From NCBI GenBank assembly GCA_000328965.1, contig KB205946.1:1973866-2037865 (forward strand): a DNA stretch of 64,000 bases, given 5' to 3'. The notes below the pieces were generated by a model. The model had not been told where the DNA came from. It did not search any database and saw only the letters and a program-made list of their open reading frames with translations. This document shows positions 46,901 to 58,439 of this stretch, piece after piece (position 1 is the stretch's first letter; every line of letters starts with the position of its first letter). Position numbers and translations under genes: made by a program. The stretch comes from Ascocoryne sarcoides NRRL 50072. Taxonomy: Eukaryota > Ascomycota > Leotiomycetes > Helotiales > Gelatinodiscaceae.

Positions 46901-48120
46901 GGGATGATAATACCCTCCAATGGTTATGCCTATACCGTCTTGGAGATTTCTATATCATGATAGCTGATCCGGAGTCTGCAAACGCTGTTAGGGAAGAAGT
47001 GGTGGCCGGATTAACTGCCTTGCTAGGCAAGAACCATCCCCTAACTTTAAAAGCTATCTCGAAAATGGCCCTTCATTTTATCGTCACGGGAGACATGAAG
47101 CGTGCAGCTGAGGTATATCTCGAAACAAGCGAAAAACAACTTGAGGTGGTCGGGAGCGACAAGCCAGATGCGTTTGAAAGTCTTCATTATGCTGCTGACG
47201 CCCAGTATTCCTTAACGCAGTATTCAACTTCTTGTGCGAATCAAGGCCGGGCTGCTGGAAATCTTCTTCGGCTCGTAGGGAATGACAGTCCATCATTTCT
47301 TATGTGCCAATTGTTTTACGCATATGCAACAACAAGACAAGGGCAGCTGGATCAAGCTCTTGCAATATTGGAAGGAATCTACACCAACCGGACCAAAATT
47401 TTGGGGCCCGAAAATGCTATGGGGCTCATGGCACAAGTAGCTTTATCAGAAGTGCATCGCAAACTTGGTAGATTTGATGATGCAAAAGAAAACCTGGAAC
47501 AAGCTTGTGAAATTCGGATCCGCATCTGGGGCATTGGGCCAGTTTCTACGGTCGACACCGTCATTCATCTTATCATCCTCTATCGAGAATCTAACAAACC
47601 AGATGAAGCATGGGATCGTCTGAGATATCTACTACGGCCTAGTATATTGGACTTGTATTTCGAACGCTTTTGCCAAGTCTCCCATCTATGTGCCCTTCTC
47701 CACATTGATGCAGGCAACAACGAGACAGCAATCGATATGTTGCGTGAAATTATAAACACGTCTATTCAAAAGGGACGTGAAAGCAACAACCGCTCCTTGC
47801 TTTGGATTCGCCTAACTCTCTCTACTCTTCTTCGTGATATAGGCAATAACGACGAAGCATCTGAGCTTTTTGAAGATATTCTTACAAACCTCGCATCTAA
47901 AGACATCGACACGGAAACGGACAATCCGCTGGACAGTGAGCCGCAGCCCCCGGAGATTCTTGAGATCGCAGAGAAGGCATTGAGGTTAGTTAGAGAGAGA
48001 CGAGAGAGAGAAGCTGAGGAGCTACTGAAAGACCACGAGCTTTGGTGGAAGAGAGATAGGGATTTTTGGATTATGACTGGAGGGCCGGCAGCAGATACAG
48101 GTTGGATGAGAGGGCCTTGA
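43922..48120 (+). CDS. NACHT-TPR NLR-like (STAND) protein
   Basis: A consistent phase path gives eight exons: 43922-43990, 44019-44303, 44361-44559, 44613-44809, 44860-44896, 44955-45137, 45189-45368 and 45428-48120. It yields about 1280 residues. The N-terminal helical domain (VFIQQQPDITAIVWGTVRF..., then a LTEIGRWESYL block) resembles the domain preceding NACHT in fungal STAND proteins. The P-loop GNLGCGKS is made only by splicing at 45369-45427. Walker B is LTLIVDGLDECE. Downstream come helical repeats and, from about 47000, kinesin-light-chain-like TPRs (for example GQLDQALAILEGIYTNRTKILG, GRFDDAKENLEQACEIRIRIWG). Fungal NLR-like proteins sense non-self or cellular damage, for instance in heterokaryon incompatibility. 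Exons before 45189 are uncertain; the first intron would be only 28 nt. Confidence 0.78.
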
Positions 48121-49622
48121 GTATTCAGTATTTGTTAGCAGTTATGCATTACTCCTTAGACTGTGAGGAGTATGTCGTCTTCGAGGATGAAGGGTAATAA
48201 GTGGTCCGATATTTGGGTCAAAGTGAAAATCAGGAAATTGGGTCAGCAGCTGAGGTTTATAGCCTTCTAGGACTTGGAATAAGAGGCTATATCTGCGACG
48301 GTTATCTTAAAACCACTTAGCGTTATTTTTGGGAATTTAAAATTAATGTCTAGGGGAGAGGAAGCTTGAAATCTGGATATTGAATACTAAATTGCTGGGT
48401 TTTCATAGCATATACATATTTTTCTTCTTCCAACGAGTTAAAACACTTTGTTGAATTGCAAAATCTTAGAGCACCAGCACATCATCCGAAAGTTAAGTTA
48501 CTATTAAGTTGCTTTTCCTCTTGACTATCTTATTTCGTAGCTTAGAAGGCTAGGTGCAATTTGTTGTTGACTAATAGCCCCAGTCTTGATGGTCTTATAG
48601 TTTCGGTGCACAGTCTGTAAGCCGCGAGACCAGATGTCGTTGGGAAACCTTAAATCTCTTAAAACAGTCAACAGCCAACAGCCTGCTGCCGGCATCACTG
48701 CATCCTGTTGCAACTTTTCGGAAATTCACGTTAGAAGTCGAAGTCGTTTCATTACTTAAGTGTGTGTCTAATATCCTCTACATAACCGGTCGCAGAGTCA
48801 TTTCCTCCTAGAGATGAGTTATTTAGCATAGCTGGTAATTGCATATTCGCTGCTATATCGATGGCTCCAAACGCCCGTTGACCAAAGAATACATCCTCAA
48901 ATAGACAAGCTCTTATCGTAGTACATATCTATTGGTGATGCTTCTGCCATTACTTATAATTTTGATTCTAACATCACTAGATAAGAGAACGAGGCGTATG
49001 AAGGCTTTAGTGCAACGCTTCGGGAACTAGGAAAGACGAAGTATAGTTCTAGTTTCCTGGCCTAAGCGAGTTTCCCAAAGCTACTTTTTCGAAAAAAGGC
49101 AAAGGATGGTTATTCAAAATGCTAAAATACTTGGCATGTAAGCAACGCTACATCTTGTAAGATACCTCATGAGTGAGACTTTGAAGGTGAGTCATCAGAA
49201 AATGATTTAAGAATAGCACTGTATAAGAGACCTAGCCTAGGCATGGTACTTCCATCCGTAGCGACACACACGTGGCGTTATCTAGACCGTTTGTTACAAC
49301 TACTCGGTCACTCTAGAAATTCCGATTGTATGATTTAAAAGTGATAAAATGATATATAAACGACGCTGGGCCTGCGGGATTTTGCTGATCTGAGCTAATT
49401 CCAAGATCTCGGCCTGACAAATCTCTGCATTGCAACTGGGGCTTCAACCTAAAACTTCTATCACACCTCTCTTGGACTATCTAAACATAACTACTCCTCA
49501 CTCCAAAAACCTAAACCCCGTAGCGCGGTCTGGAACGTTCATCGTACCGGTCTGTTTTGTAATCTCGTCCCCAACCTTCGTCCGACACTCAATCCCACTA
49601 TACACTAAGCCACCCACATATA
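48121..49622. other. 1.5-kb AT-rich region
   Basis: This is the 3' flank of the NLR-like gene and the 3' flank of the small secreted protein. From 48.1 to 49.3 kb it is AT- and TA-rich without lasting frames. The frame 49430-49687 (plus) is Leu/Tyr/Ser low complexity and was not called. Confidence 0.4.
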
Positions 49623-50021
49623 TTAGCCTTTATCTCTGCCTCTATCTCTATCTCCTTTTCCTTTTCCTTTCCTCTCTTTCATATTAGCCATGAAAGAAAA
49701 CATACCTTGTACTTTAACTCCACCCTTCTTTCCCAAATCCCACCAAAAGCTTTTCTCCTTCCCAAATCCATAACACTTATTTGCCTTTGCCTCCTTCTCA
49801 CCACTGCTCGACTCCCCTTCGCCATTTTCGCTCTTATACAGCTTGAATGCAGGAGCATCGGAGTCTTTGTTGTCCATATGTTTCCCGAGCGCGAAGGCTC
49901 CGACAGCGAGGGCTGCCCCGGTAGTTGCTTTGAGCGCCTCTGGCTCGGGCTGAGGAAGTGCAGCGGAGAGTACAATGGGAGTTAGGAGGAGGAGCGTCGA
50001 GAGGAGGGCGGGGAGCTGCAT
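49623..50021 (-). CDS. Small secreted protein (effector-like), 132 residues
   Basis: The ATG at 50021 gives a signal peptide (QLPALLSTLLLLTPIVLSAALP) with a PQPEPEA segment after it, followed by an Ala/Gly-rich stretch (TTGAALAVGAFALGK). The mature part is charged and Gly-rich, with one Cys, and contains GFGKEKSFWWDLGKKGGVKVQG. The C-terminal KERKGKGKGDRDRGRDKG comes from a purine-rich repeat. A GTATGT donor sits right after VKVQG (about 49706), so the true C-terminus may lie in a further exon. I do not recognise a family. Size, leader and accessory location resemble secreted effector candidates, but no cysteine knot is present. Confidence 0.6.
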   Translation of the reverse strand: MQLPALLSTLLLLTPIVLSAALPQPEPEALKATTGAALAVGAFALGKHMDNKDSDAPAFKLYKSENGEGESSSGEKEAKANKCYGFGKEKSFWWDLGKKGGVKVQGMFSFMANMKERKGKGKGDRDRGRDKG

Positions 50022-51130
50022 TTTGAGGTCCGGCTTTTGTGGGGGTAGCGAGTTCAATTGGTTAAAAAAAATAAGAATCTGGAATAACGAAAAATCGTGT
50101 AGGCAAACTTGACAATCGAGAAAATAACAGTTTTCTATGACGATAGAATAATACAAACCATAGGAGATATTTATACTCCATTTTTATCCACAGGAGTGCT
50201 TGGAGGAGCCTCCTTCCCATGAACCCCGCCGCTGGCTTAGTTCGCTGGGCCGCATCCTTGCGGACTAGCGAGTACAGCCTTAGACGAAACCTCTTATGAT
50301 TTAAGGTTATTTAGGATTATTTCTAGAGACCGATGGATTTTGAGGAATGGCTGCCATAGGTATGAAGCCGGAGGACTCGAGGGATCTGCGTACCCTAGAG
50401 CTGGGAGCGCGGCGTGGGATTGACATGCTCTAGAATAGCTCCTAGAGCTACCTTGCTGTCATTTTATATTGTCCTCGCAATTTTTGAGATGCGTTGCTGG
50501 TACACATGATTCATGGACTTTAATTAAGATTTTAAACGTTAATTCTAAGTCTATGTATCAGGCTAGCGTTGACTTTTGCTCGATGTTGATTCGAATAGCA
50601 GCTTTGTGCACGGGAAATTATTAACGTATAACGCCTCCCCCCAATTACCTGTTTGGTGATTCTAACACAACGGAATTGGCAAGGCCATTCTCATATCCCA
50701 GAGAGGAGGAAACCATTCTGCAGCTAGCGAAAAGAATTGTCAATTGTGAGTTCTAATGAGCGACAATGAAGACAAAAACTTCTTTATCAGAGGGATGTAG
50801 TAAAGTAGGAGACATCATTGGGGGCTAGTTGTGTTTCGATTCCCCTGGTTTACTAATTTAGGTATTAATTGTAAGGGACACTTAAGTAGAGGTACAACTC
50901 TCATTGAAATGAGCTACCTCCATCTTATATACAATATACAATCCCGTATATACTCAGGAATCACCAAGTACTCCGTACCTGGTTCGAAGACCAAGTCATA
51001 GTCGTGTTGTAGAACACTAACTTAGAAGGGCTCGACCTATCATCTGAACCCAAAGTCCCTCAAACAAGTACTTGCGAAGGCATTTACGTCGCCCTCAAAG
51101 TGAATCTTAGTAACAGAATCACCCACATGG
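50022..51130. other. AT-rich intergenic region
   Basis: The upstream region of the small secreted protein gene is followed by AT-rich DNA before the 3' end of the giant glycosylase gene. No supported frame or repeat. Confidence 0.4.
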
Positions 51131-54100
51131 TCATCTATCACCCATCCCAGGAACGTTCCCAACCTGAGTCAAATACCCACCACCCTCAGCCTTTTGATCA
51201 AGAATCTTCAACCCCCCTTGATCGTCCCAAACAATTCTCCCCTCCCCCGCTGCTTTCATCAACTCCACCCCCGCCACCTCTTTGTCCCCCGTCATCGGAT
51301 CCCACTCAAACCCCTCCTTCAACCACATCCACCTCAAAAAGGCCCTAAGCTCCTTATCTTCAGGCAAAACCCTCATCCACTCGGGCTGAAATGTCTCTTC
51401 CCCTGCCCCCTCACCATTCCACCCTCCCGCTACACCTCTGCAGACATCCCTGCAAAAGATACGCCAGGAATCAATCGCGTAAGGGCCTTGCGTCATGTGG
51501 CCTATCTCCCAGGCATCGCGTGGATCATCATCAGACAAGACTTCACCTTTTTTGACATTCTTTGCTGATTCCGGATTAGGATATCCACGCACGGGGTAGC
51601 GTCTGTGCTTTGTGGGAGGATTTTCTAGCCATATTCCAGCGTAGGTTTGGTAAGTAGTTGCTCGCTGGTTTTGTAGGCCGAGGTGGCGGATTATTGGGAC
51701 AATATTCTCCTTTTCAGTGGCAGCGAGTGATTCTGGGGTAGGATATTTCTCTATCAGTTCGAAGAACACTGGAATTGCATGCTTGCCATATGTGCGAATT
51801 AGGAACGTGACTGCTATGAGAAGCCGAAATGGATTAGATGCGAGCTTCTCTTGAATGAGCCCAAAATAAGGCGCATCAAGTGGTGGGAAGGGAATACAGG
51901 AGACAGTTCCAGCAGGATGGCGTCTCTTGGGAGTCTCTTGAGATGATCTTGCAGTCTGATACCCGTCATCCGGGGTTTCAGGGGAGGCCTCAAGCGTCTT
52001 TTTTTTATTGGGGTTTGAAGGTGTTTTAGGACTTGTAAAATACGGAGACTTTGCGGGTGGCCGCTTAGGCTTGACTTTAGCCAAACATTCTTTCTCCTCC
52101 AATTCCTGAGATTCATCTTTAGCAGGTCTAAAGTCTTGTGTGTTGGAATTAGGCCTGGAAGACATCGACAGCTTCGCTTTTTGCGTCTGTGAGATAGAAG
52201 CCAGGGTTGATGTGTAGCTTTTTGGAGCAAATTGTCCATTTGGAAGTCTTAGTATCGAGGGATATTTATTTTCGGACGTGGCAAGTCCTTCATGAGAAGC
52301 GGTAATAGGAGATTTAAGGGGCCTGGAAACAGATGGCCGCCTCCGTTTCTTGGACACACTCTCGCCTTCGTTGAGAATTTCGTTCAAGTTCCCTTCAACC
52401 GAGCTTGTAGAGTTAGATACGGCTCGTTGACGCTTCTTGGGCACAACGAGGGCAGCACGTTCGGTCTGAGACTCGTCATGTACTAGGACCGAAGAGCTAG
52501 ACGTAATAGCATCGGGAATTTCTACTTTTGTTTGCGGCAAAGAGCCCCTCACTGGGTGCTTAAATCTCTCGTTCTTATCACGAACCAAACTAGTAGTTTG
52601 CCTTTCGTCTTGAGAATCGACCATGACGTTTGTGGGCAGCGAAATAGCCTGAGGCTCAGGACTTGGAAGGTTAGGGGCTGAACTTCCGCTGTTCGCCGGC
52701 AGAGAGCTCCTTGGTGTGCGCCGAAATTTTCCCTCCTTATCGTGAACTAACAATTGTGTCTCATTGGCCTGCAGAGCATTTGATGCAGCACGTACTCGTT
52801 CCTTCTTCGTAACAGGACCGGAAGTCAGAGTTTGCTGTTCTTGAGTGAAGCTTGTGAGCAAAGATCGGCTGTTGGAGCTAAGGGCCACAGAACTGGGTCC
52901 GGTTGCTGAGTTCGAGTTTGATCTTGTAGAGCTGTGCCTTAAGCTCCTAGACGGCGGCTCATGCATCTTGTCCCCATTTTCACTCCGATGTAGTGATTTG
53001 TAGCAAGCCATACTAGAACATCCCTCACCTGAAATTTCTTCCACAGCCTTTTCTAGGGCTAGGGAGAAAGCGTCGAGCTTATCGTTGAGAAGTGCTGGGG
53101 GCTTAGGTGCTGAATGAATGACAACTTCGATGCTAGACCGTAGAGCGTGTGCGACCTCGTCCGCGGCCGCGCTGAAGTCTGCATCTGAGTTTGATGTTTC
53201 ATAAAAATCAGGAATTATACGCTCTCCTGGCAAGCTATTCTGCGAATTTGAAGCAGTCGGTTGAGAATGATCAAGGGATTGGTGGGGAATGGAGACTAGG
53301 TGTTGCTTTTGTAAAATACCTACCATTAAATCGTCATTATCATCGTCATCTTCGCTGTGTTCGTTTTGAGTCGATTGATCCAGGAACTGTTCACCACTCG
53401 CAGAGTCCTGGTCTCCTACGAGTGGCTGGGTTTTGACGCCTCGACTAGAGGAGCATTTACATCCATGTCTGTACTCACACGAGCCTTCTTCCGTTCGCGA
53501 TCTCGTCTGCTAACCTTTAACTTCTTTGGATTGCTGTTGATAAGCTCAGTCAGAGGGTTGGACGAGGCTTGAGATTTTGGAATTTTAGTATTCTCTACCG
53601 CATTATTGGCTTTTCGGGTAGGTGCGTCGTCCTTCACTGACAAAAGGGCGCTGCTGACATTTGTAACAGTAGCTGGTCGGGTTAAGGTGGGACTTGAAAT
53701 AATTGAACCAACACTCTTTTGAGATTCAAATTCCTTGTCGAGCTTGCGAGTAGATATGCTTCTTGTATCGCTGCGTATCTTCTTTGCTGGAGGCTCACTA
53801 GTTTCAACGACAGGTTCAGGAACCTTATAGCCTGAAGTATTTAGTTCCCGCTTACCAACTTCGGACTTCTTGTGTTTCTTGTCCCGGCGACTATTCTTGT
53901 AATCTGTGGATTTAGACTGAGAATTGGTCGAAGTTTGAGCTGCAGCATCTGTTTTACGCTTCGAGTTTCCTGCTAAAGTATCTGCCTTTGCATTCGAAAC
54001 AGTCTCATCAGTGTTCTCTTTGAGAACTACAGGCCCCGCAATGTCGTGCTCTATTGCATCTTTGAGAAGGGCTCTCTTGCGTTTCTTATCTCGCTTAGCC

Positions 54101-56174
54101 TTATTCTTGCTTGAGCTGGCTATATGATTAACTGCAACCTCAAATCCAGGATCCCCGTTGGCGAGACTTGCTTCTTCGGGGATTTTGCCGCTCGCCTCGA
54201 TACCACTAGAAAGTGTAGGGAAGTTCTCCTGGCCGGGTAGTGTTTGCTCCTGAGGTCGGTTCTCAGAGCTACCTAACCCGGTCTCAATATCGGAAAGACG
54301 GTTCTTGTTTCGTGTCCTTGGCCGCTTAGGTTTCTTCTCATGACTAACGGGAATGGCTTCTGCCCCCTTTTCCTTTCCCTCTCCCTTGCCCTTTTCCCCT
54401 TCTGAAGTCTTGATACTTTCATATTTCTTTGTGTTTGATGCTGCAGCGCTAGCAGCCTTTCTAACAGCTAATTTTGCCCTATGAGCCATTTTCTTGATCT
54501 CAGGCGGTTGCGAAACCTCCTCACTAGCAGCCTTCTTGGCAGCTTTGGTATTTAATGTGTTAAGTGTGGTTTTCATACGTGTTGAAGGGGATTTTGACGA
54601 ACTTCTTGCCATAGCATTATCCTGCTCCGTATCTTTCCCCGGCTTTGCATTCTCTCCTAGAGCAGGAAAATGCTCGGAAACTTTAGGACCGCGCCTCGCC
54701 CTATTCCTCTGCTTCTGAAGTGAGCGTCTTACTTTTTTTGCCAACTTCCGCTTCAGCTTATCCTCTTCAGTCAATAGCTGCGATGATTCAGGCTGGGCCG
54801 AGCTGTCCACAGTTCCTTCTTTTTTTTTAAAAGCGGCCAGCTGGGCCCCCTTTGCAAGTGGTTGAGTTGGTATGTTTATAACTTGATCTTCATCCAAAAT
54901 TTGATGATCAAGGCTCTCGGATGCAATAGTTGACTTGGGATCTAGAGTCTCAGGTACTTCGCGTTTAACCTTTTTGTCCACGTACCAGTCGCTCGCGCTT
55001 TTCAAATGGAGCTTTTGCGCCTGAACCTCGAGCTTGAATCTCAACTTCTCCGCCTCCTCTGCCTTCTTAACCATTTGCTTCACCTTCTTCCTCGCCTTCT
55101 TATCTTCCTTTCTCGCGGCCTTGGCAGCCTTGACCGTCTCGTCGTCACCCTCCCCAACTGTCCCCTTTCTCCTTCTTTTCTTCCCCTCCCCAGTGATCTT
55201 CCCAGTCAAGTTCTTCACATCCTTAATGCCCTTCAGAGCACTCTCCAATTCATTTTCCTGCTCTTGCTTATCCACCTCAAGAGTAGAATCCTTAAGACCT
55301 CGGTCCTTCTTCCAATCCCCAAGCGCCTTCATAACTTCAAGCCTAGCCACATGTCCCTCTAACCCCGCCGCCCGCCCAAATTCGAAGACTTCCCACTCAA
55401 ATGCCTCCACCTCATTTTCAATACCGGAAAACTTAGCCCAGAAGGGATGCTCCCGAGCAAAAGTGCGAACACCCTTCTTCGCCTCTTCTAACTCTGATTG
55501 CGCCTCTCCACCAGGCTTGAGGACTTCTTTCGGTGCAGCATGTATCAGGTCCTGCAAGGTCTTTGCGCCCTGGAAACGGTTGGATTTCTCGTCTTCGGCT
55601 TCGTCATGGTGCACGCCCTCTCCGGTGACTTTCTCTGCCTCCGTTTCGTTCCCTTGATCATGTGTCCCCTCTCTATTACTTGCTATATCGCCTTCGTCAT
55701 CGCTCTCGTCTACAGGCCTAGGCTGACTACTCGGAGGTCCGATGAATTCAGGTCCCTATTCCAATTAGCAAATGCCCAACTCGCCCCTCCCCTCCCCTCC
55801 CCTTGGAGCAAACTCACTAAATCCTGACTCTCGGCATCCACCAACGTTGGAAGCCCCTTCCCCTTCGTCCTGTGATGGCCATGTGAAAACGTAATTCCTC
55901 CAACCTTCACGCTCGCCTCACTCTCACTCCAATACTCTTCATCCCCACCACTCCCCTCCATCTCAACTCGCACCCCTCCGTCCCCGTCTCCCTCTCCTAA
56001 CCCCTCATCCTCATCGCTACTTCTCCCATCATTACTACTATCCTTATCCACCCAAACCCTATCTGCACGCAGCATATCGATAGAGCTCCGCTCCTTCTCC
56101 GTTAGCAATTGATTAGGATGCCTCTCGTCCCACGCAGCGAATTCAGAGATATCGCTGCTGCCGCTGGAGGACAT
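51131..56174 (-). CDS. Giant basic protein with C-terminal MBD4-like DNA glycosylase domain
   Basis: Exon 1 (56174-55818), exon 2 (55755-53479) and exon 3 (53425-51131) join phase 0 to phase 0, giving about 1642 residues. The 53-bp intron 2 (GTGAGT donor, CCCAG acceptor) contains the stop that would otherwise end the first part. Without the join, an acidic in-frame stretch (EDDDDNDDLM) upstream of the glycosylase would have no start. The first half is Lys/Glu-rich, nucleolar-like and coiled. The C-terminal ~180 residues match the HhH-GPD fold of MBD4: FRLLIAVTFLIRTYGKHAIPVFFE, IIRHLGLQNQRA and GPYAIDSWRIFCRD, whose Asp fits the catalytic Asp. MBD4-type enzymes excise T or U from G mismatches at methylated CpG. 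An extra 84-bp phase-neutral intron (53240-53323) is possible. Two separate adjacent genes remain the alternative. Confidence 0.7.
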
Positions 56175-56651
56175 ATACCTTCTGACTCGTAAGATCCAGA
56201 GGGCGACTGCTCTAAAGAACAAAAAGCGAATGAGGTGTTGCGTAAATAAGCCGTAAGCGGGTGATTGGGGATGATATCAAAAGTTGCAAGCTAAGTAAGC
56301 TACAAAATTTTGCCGAACACTTTATTTTCTTTTTGCAAAGGCGGTGAACGATTAACCAGGTTGGATCACGATAGCAGGTGCAAGGTGAGCTTATTCTTTA
56401 CGCACAGAGCCGGTTAGTAACTTGAGTATCAAATCGTCGCGGGAAGTAGATTCTAGTATTGGCACAATCACTAATTCTCGATCGACCCTCCGCTTAAAAA
56501 CATTGAACTGTCTTCCTTGCTCCCCCACCCCCCAATCATCGCCCATCATCAATCACTCTTTGTACAAATATAACTAGTAGCACAATGCTTTGCTTCCATG
56601 CCTCTCTTGAGCCAATCTCCTCTACAAAAGAAAAAGCCCAAATCAAGGCCT
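56175..56651. other. Intergenic region between two minus-strand genes
   Basis: This contains the upstream region of the giant gene and the 3' flank of CYT1. No coding frame or repeat. Confidence 0.4.
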
Positions 56652-57911
56652 TTAATGGTGACCAGAACCCCCACGTTGTCCTCCCATCTGCGGCGGTATA
56701 TATGCAATTTTCCTAGTCTTAATCGGGGACCACTTATATCGTTTGATCCAGACGGACAACGAAAATAGGATCGATGAGATAACCAGCACTTTCACACCCA
56801 TCTTTTTTCTTTGGTCCATCTCGGGCTCTGCGGTCCAGTTGAGAAACTCGGTGACGTCCTTAGCCATTTGCGATGCTGTTGCGGGTGTACCGTCTTCATA
56901 TTCGACTAATTCATTGTATAAGACACGGGCCATGGCAATACCAGTACCTGGGAAGTACGGATTAAAGTTAAGTCCCTCTGCAAGCTTGGCTCCTGGCGGT
57001 GCCTCCTCGGGGTAACCGGTCAACAAGCTGAAAATGTAATTGACGCCTTCATGACGGGCTTTGGTCATCAAACTCAAATCTGGAGGCAAAGCACCGTTGT
57101 TGGCAGCACGGGCAGCTTCGTCATTCTTGTAGGGACTGGGGATGTAATCTGAAAGCTTTCCAGGCCGCTTCTCGATTTCGCCCTGGTCGTTAGGTTCAGA
57201 GTCGTACTCGTTCTCTTCCGCCATTGCCTTGGCTTCATCGACAGTATGGGTAACTCCTACCAAAGAACGGTATGGGATTCGACTGAGGGAGTGGCAAGAC
57301 GAACAGACTTCGCGGTAGACTTGGAATCCTCGACGCAGGCTAAAAAATGTCAATTGAAGCCGGCCCGAAACTGGTATCGTATCTTACGCTTGGTGATCAA
57401 ATGTCTTTGTCCATTTTGCATGCTCCCATGGGTACTGTGTTGCGTGGAGACTGCAAATATGTTAGTAGTTGCCCTCTGCCAAATTACTGAGATATTTGAG
57501 ATTATGTCGGCGCCCGCTCATCAATTCTGCCCCGATGCTTCTCGCACCACAATAAGAAATTGGCACTCACCCTTCTTCAGCCGGTGTCATAGCATGTAGT
57601 TCTGTCCCATAGAGATGATAATACCACGCAATAGACCCAATGGCTACAGCAGTGGCAGCTGATCCGGCAACGTTCAGTCGGAAGGGGGACGCAGCATCGG
57701 CAGTACTGGGGGTTGAAGATGAAGCAGCGCGCTATGCATTATACGGTCAGCACTTGTTCCAATTGAGACCAATTATCATCCTCCGTAAATCTCAATTCAT
57801 TCTCCAAACTGTTCATGGGGTGTGGTGTTGTTGTACCTTTGATGTGTTAACCGCACCATTCCGAATAGCTCCGAAGGTGCGCGTCGAGCGCAAGCATGAT
57901 CTTGTCAACAT
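56652..57911 (-). CDS. CYT1: Cytochrome c1, heme protein of complex III
   Basis: Four exons (57911-57837, 57731-57571, 57450-57388, 57339-56652) join exactly in phase to 328 residues, the usual length. Exon 1 is a mitochondrial presequence rich in Arg and Ser (TRSCLRSTRTFGAIR). A bipartite hydrophobic sorting segment (AATAVAIGSIAWYYHLYG) follows. The heme-binding CSSCH (Cys112, Cys115, His116) lies in YREVCSSCHSLS, and GIAMARVL supplies the Met axial ligand. A C-terminal membrane anchor (VLVISSILFSLSVWI) is followed by basic residues. Cytochrome c1 passes electrons from the Rieske protein to cytochrome c in the mitochondrial inner membrane. The model contains no odd features. Confidence 0.95.
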
Positions 57912-58439
57912 TATGAGAGCGAAAAGCCTCAGCTGAAGAGATCAATTCACAGAGAAGGCGGCAGCTCAATTGAGTGGAGATATTCGAGTTTGGGGTTGTG
58001 AGGGCGGCGAACAGAGTCGTTTGAATTCAGTCGTTTCCGAGAAGCTAATGACTTACATATGATTGGTCGTCGGAAGAGAGCATCATGTGATGCTCCGGCG
58101 AATACCCGGGAAGTTATAGAACAAGGTGTTCCGTCCACCTCGAACGACGTTAGTTAGTTAAAATGGCGAAGCTTTATAAGTTACTTTTCCACGATTATAA
58201 GTGCAAATCTACCGTACAATTACCACTCAATAAACAGTCTATACTCTCCCTTGGTCTCCATTTGTACACACAGACTATCTAACCATTATCTACAGAATGG
58301 AACATATAATGCACCCCAAACACACATTTATCGTCTCCTATGCAGTAAGCTTTCGTATGCCATCCTCCTTGCGCAGGGAAAGGGTATATAAAGAAGCGCA
58401 AAACCTTTTGGTGCTACACTCCCAACAAATAACTTTTGT
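57912..58439. other. Intergenic region between ARO3-like and CYT1 genes
   Basis: The two genes lie on the same strand. The upstream region of CYT1 and 3' flank of the DAHP synthase gene share this space. Frames here have no protein-like content. Confidence 0.4.

Noticed and set aside
50981..51000. GGTTCGAAGACC as a possible tRNA B box
   Set aside because: No A box, acceptor or anticodon stem can be formed around it.
53416..53418. Stop codon as the true end of the Lys-rich gene
   Set aside because: The stop falls in a phase-compatible 53-bp intron candidate with a strong donor and acceptor, and coding sequence continues beyond it. I kept one fused model but mark the two-gene alternative.
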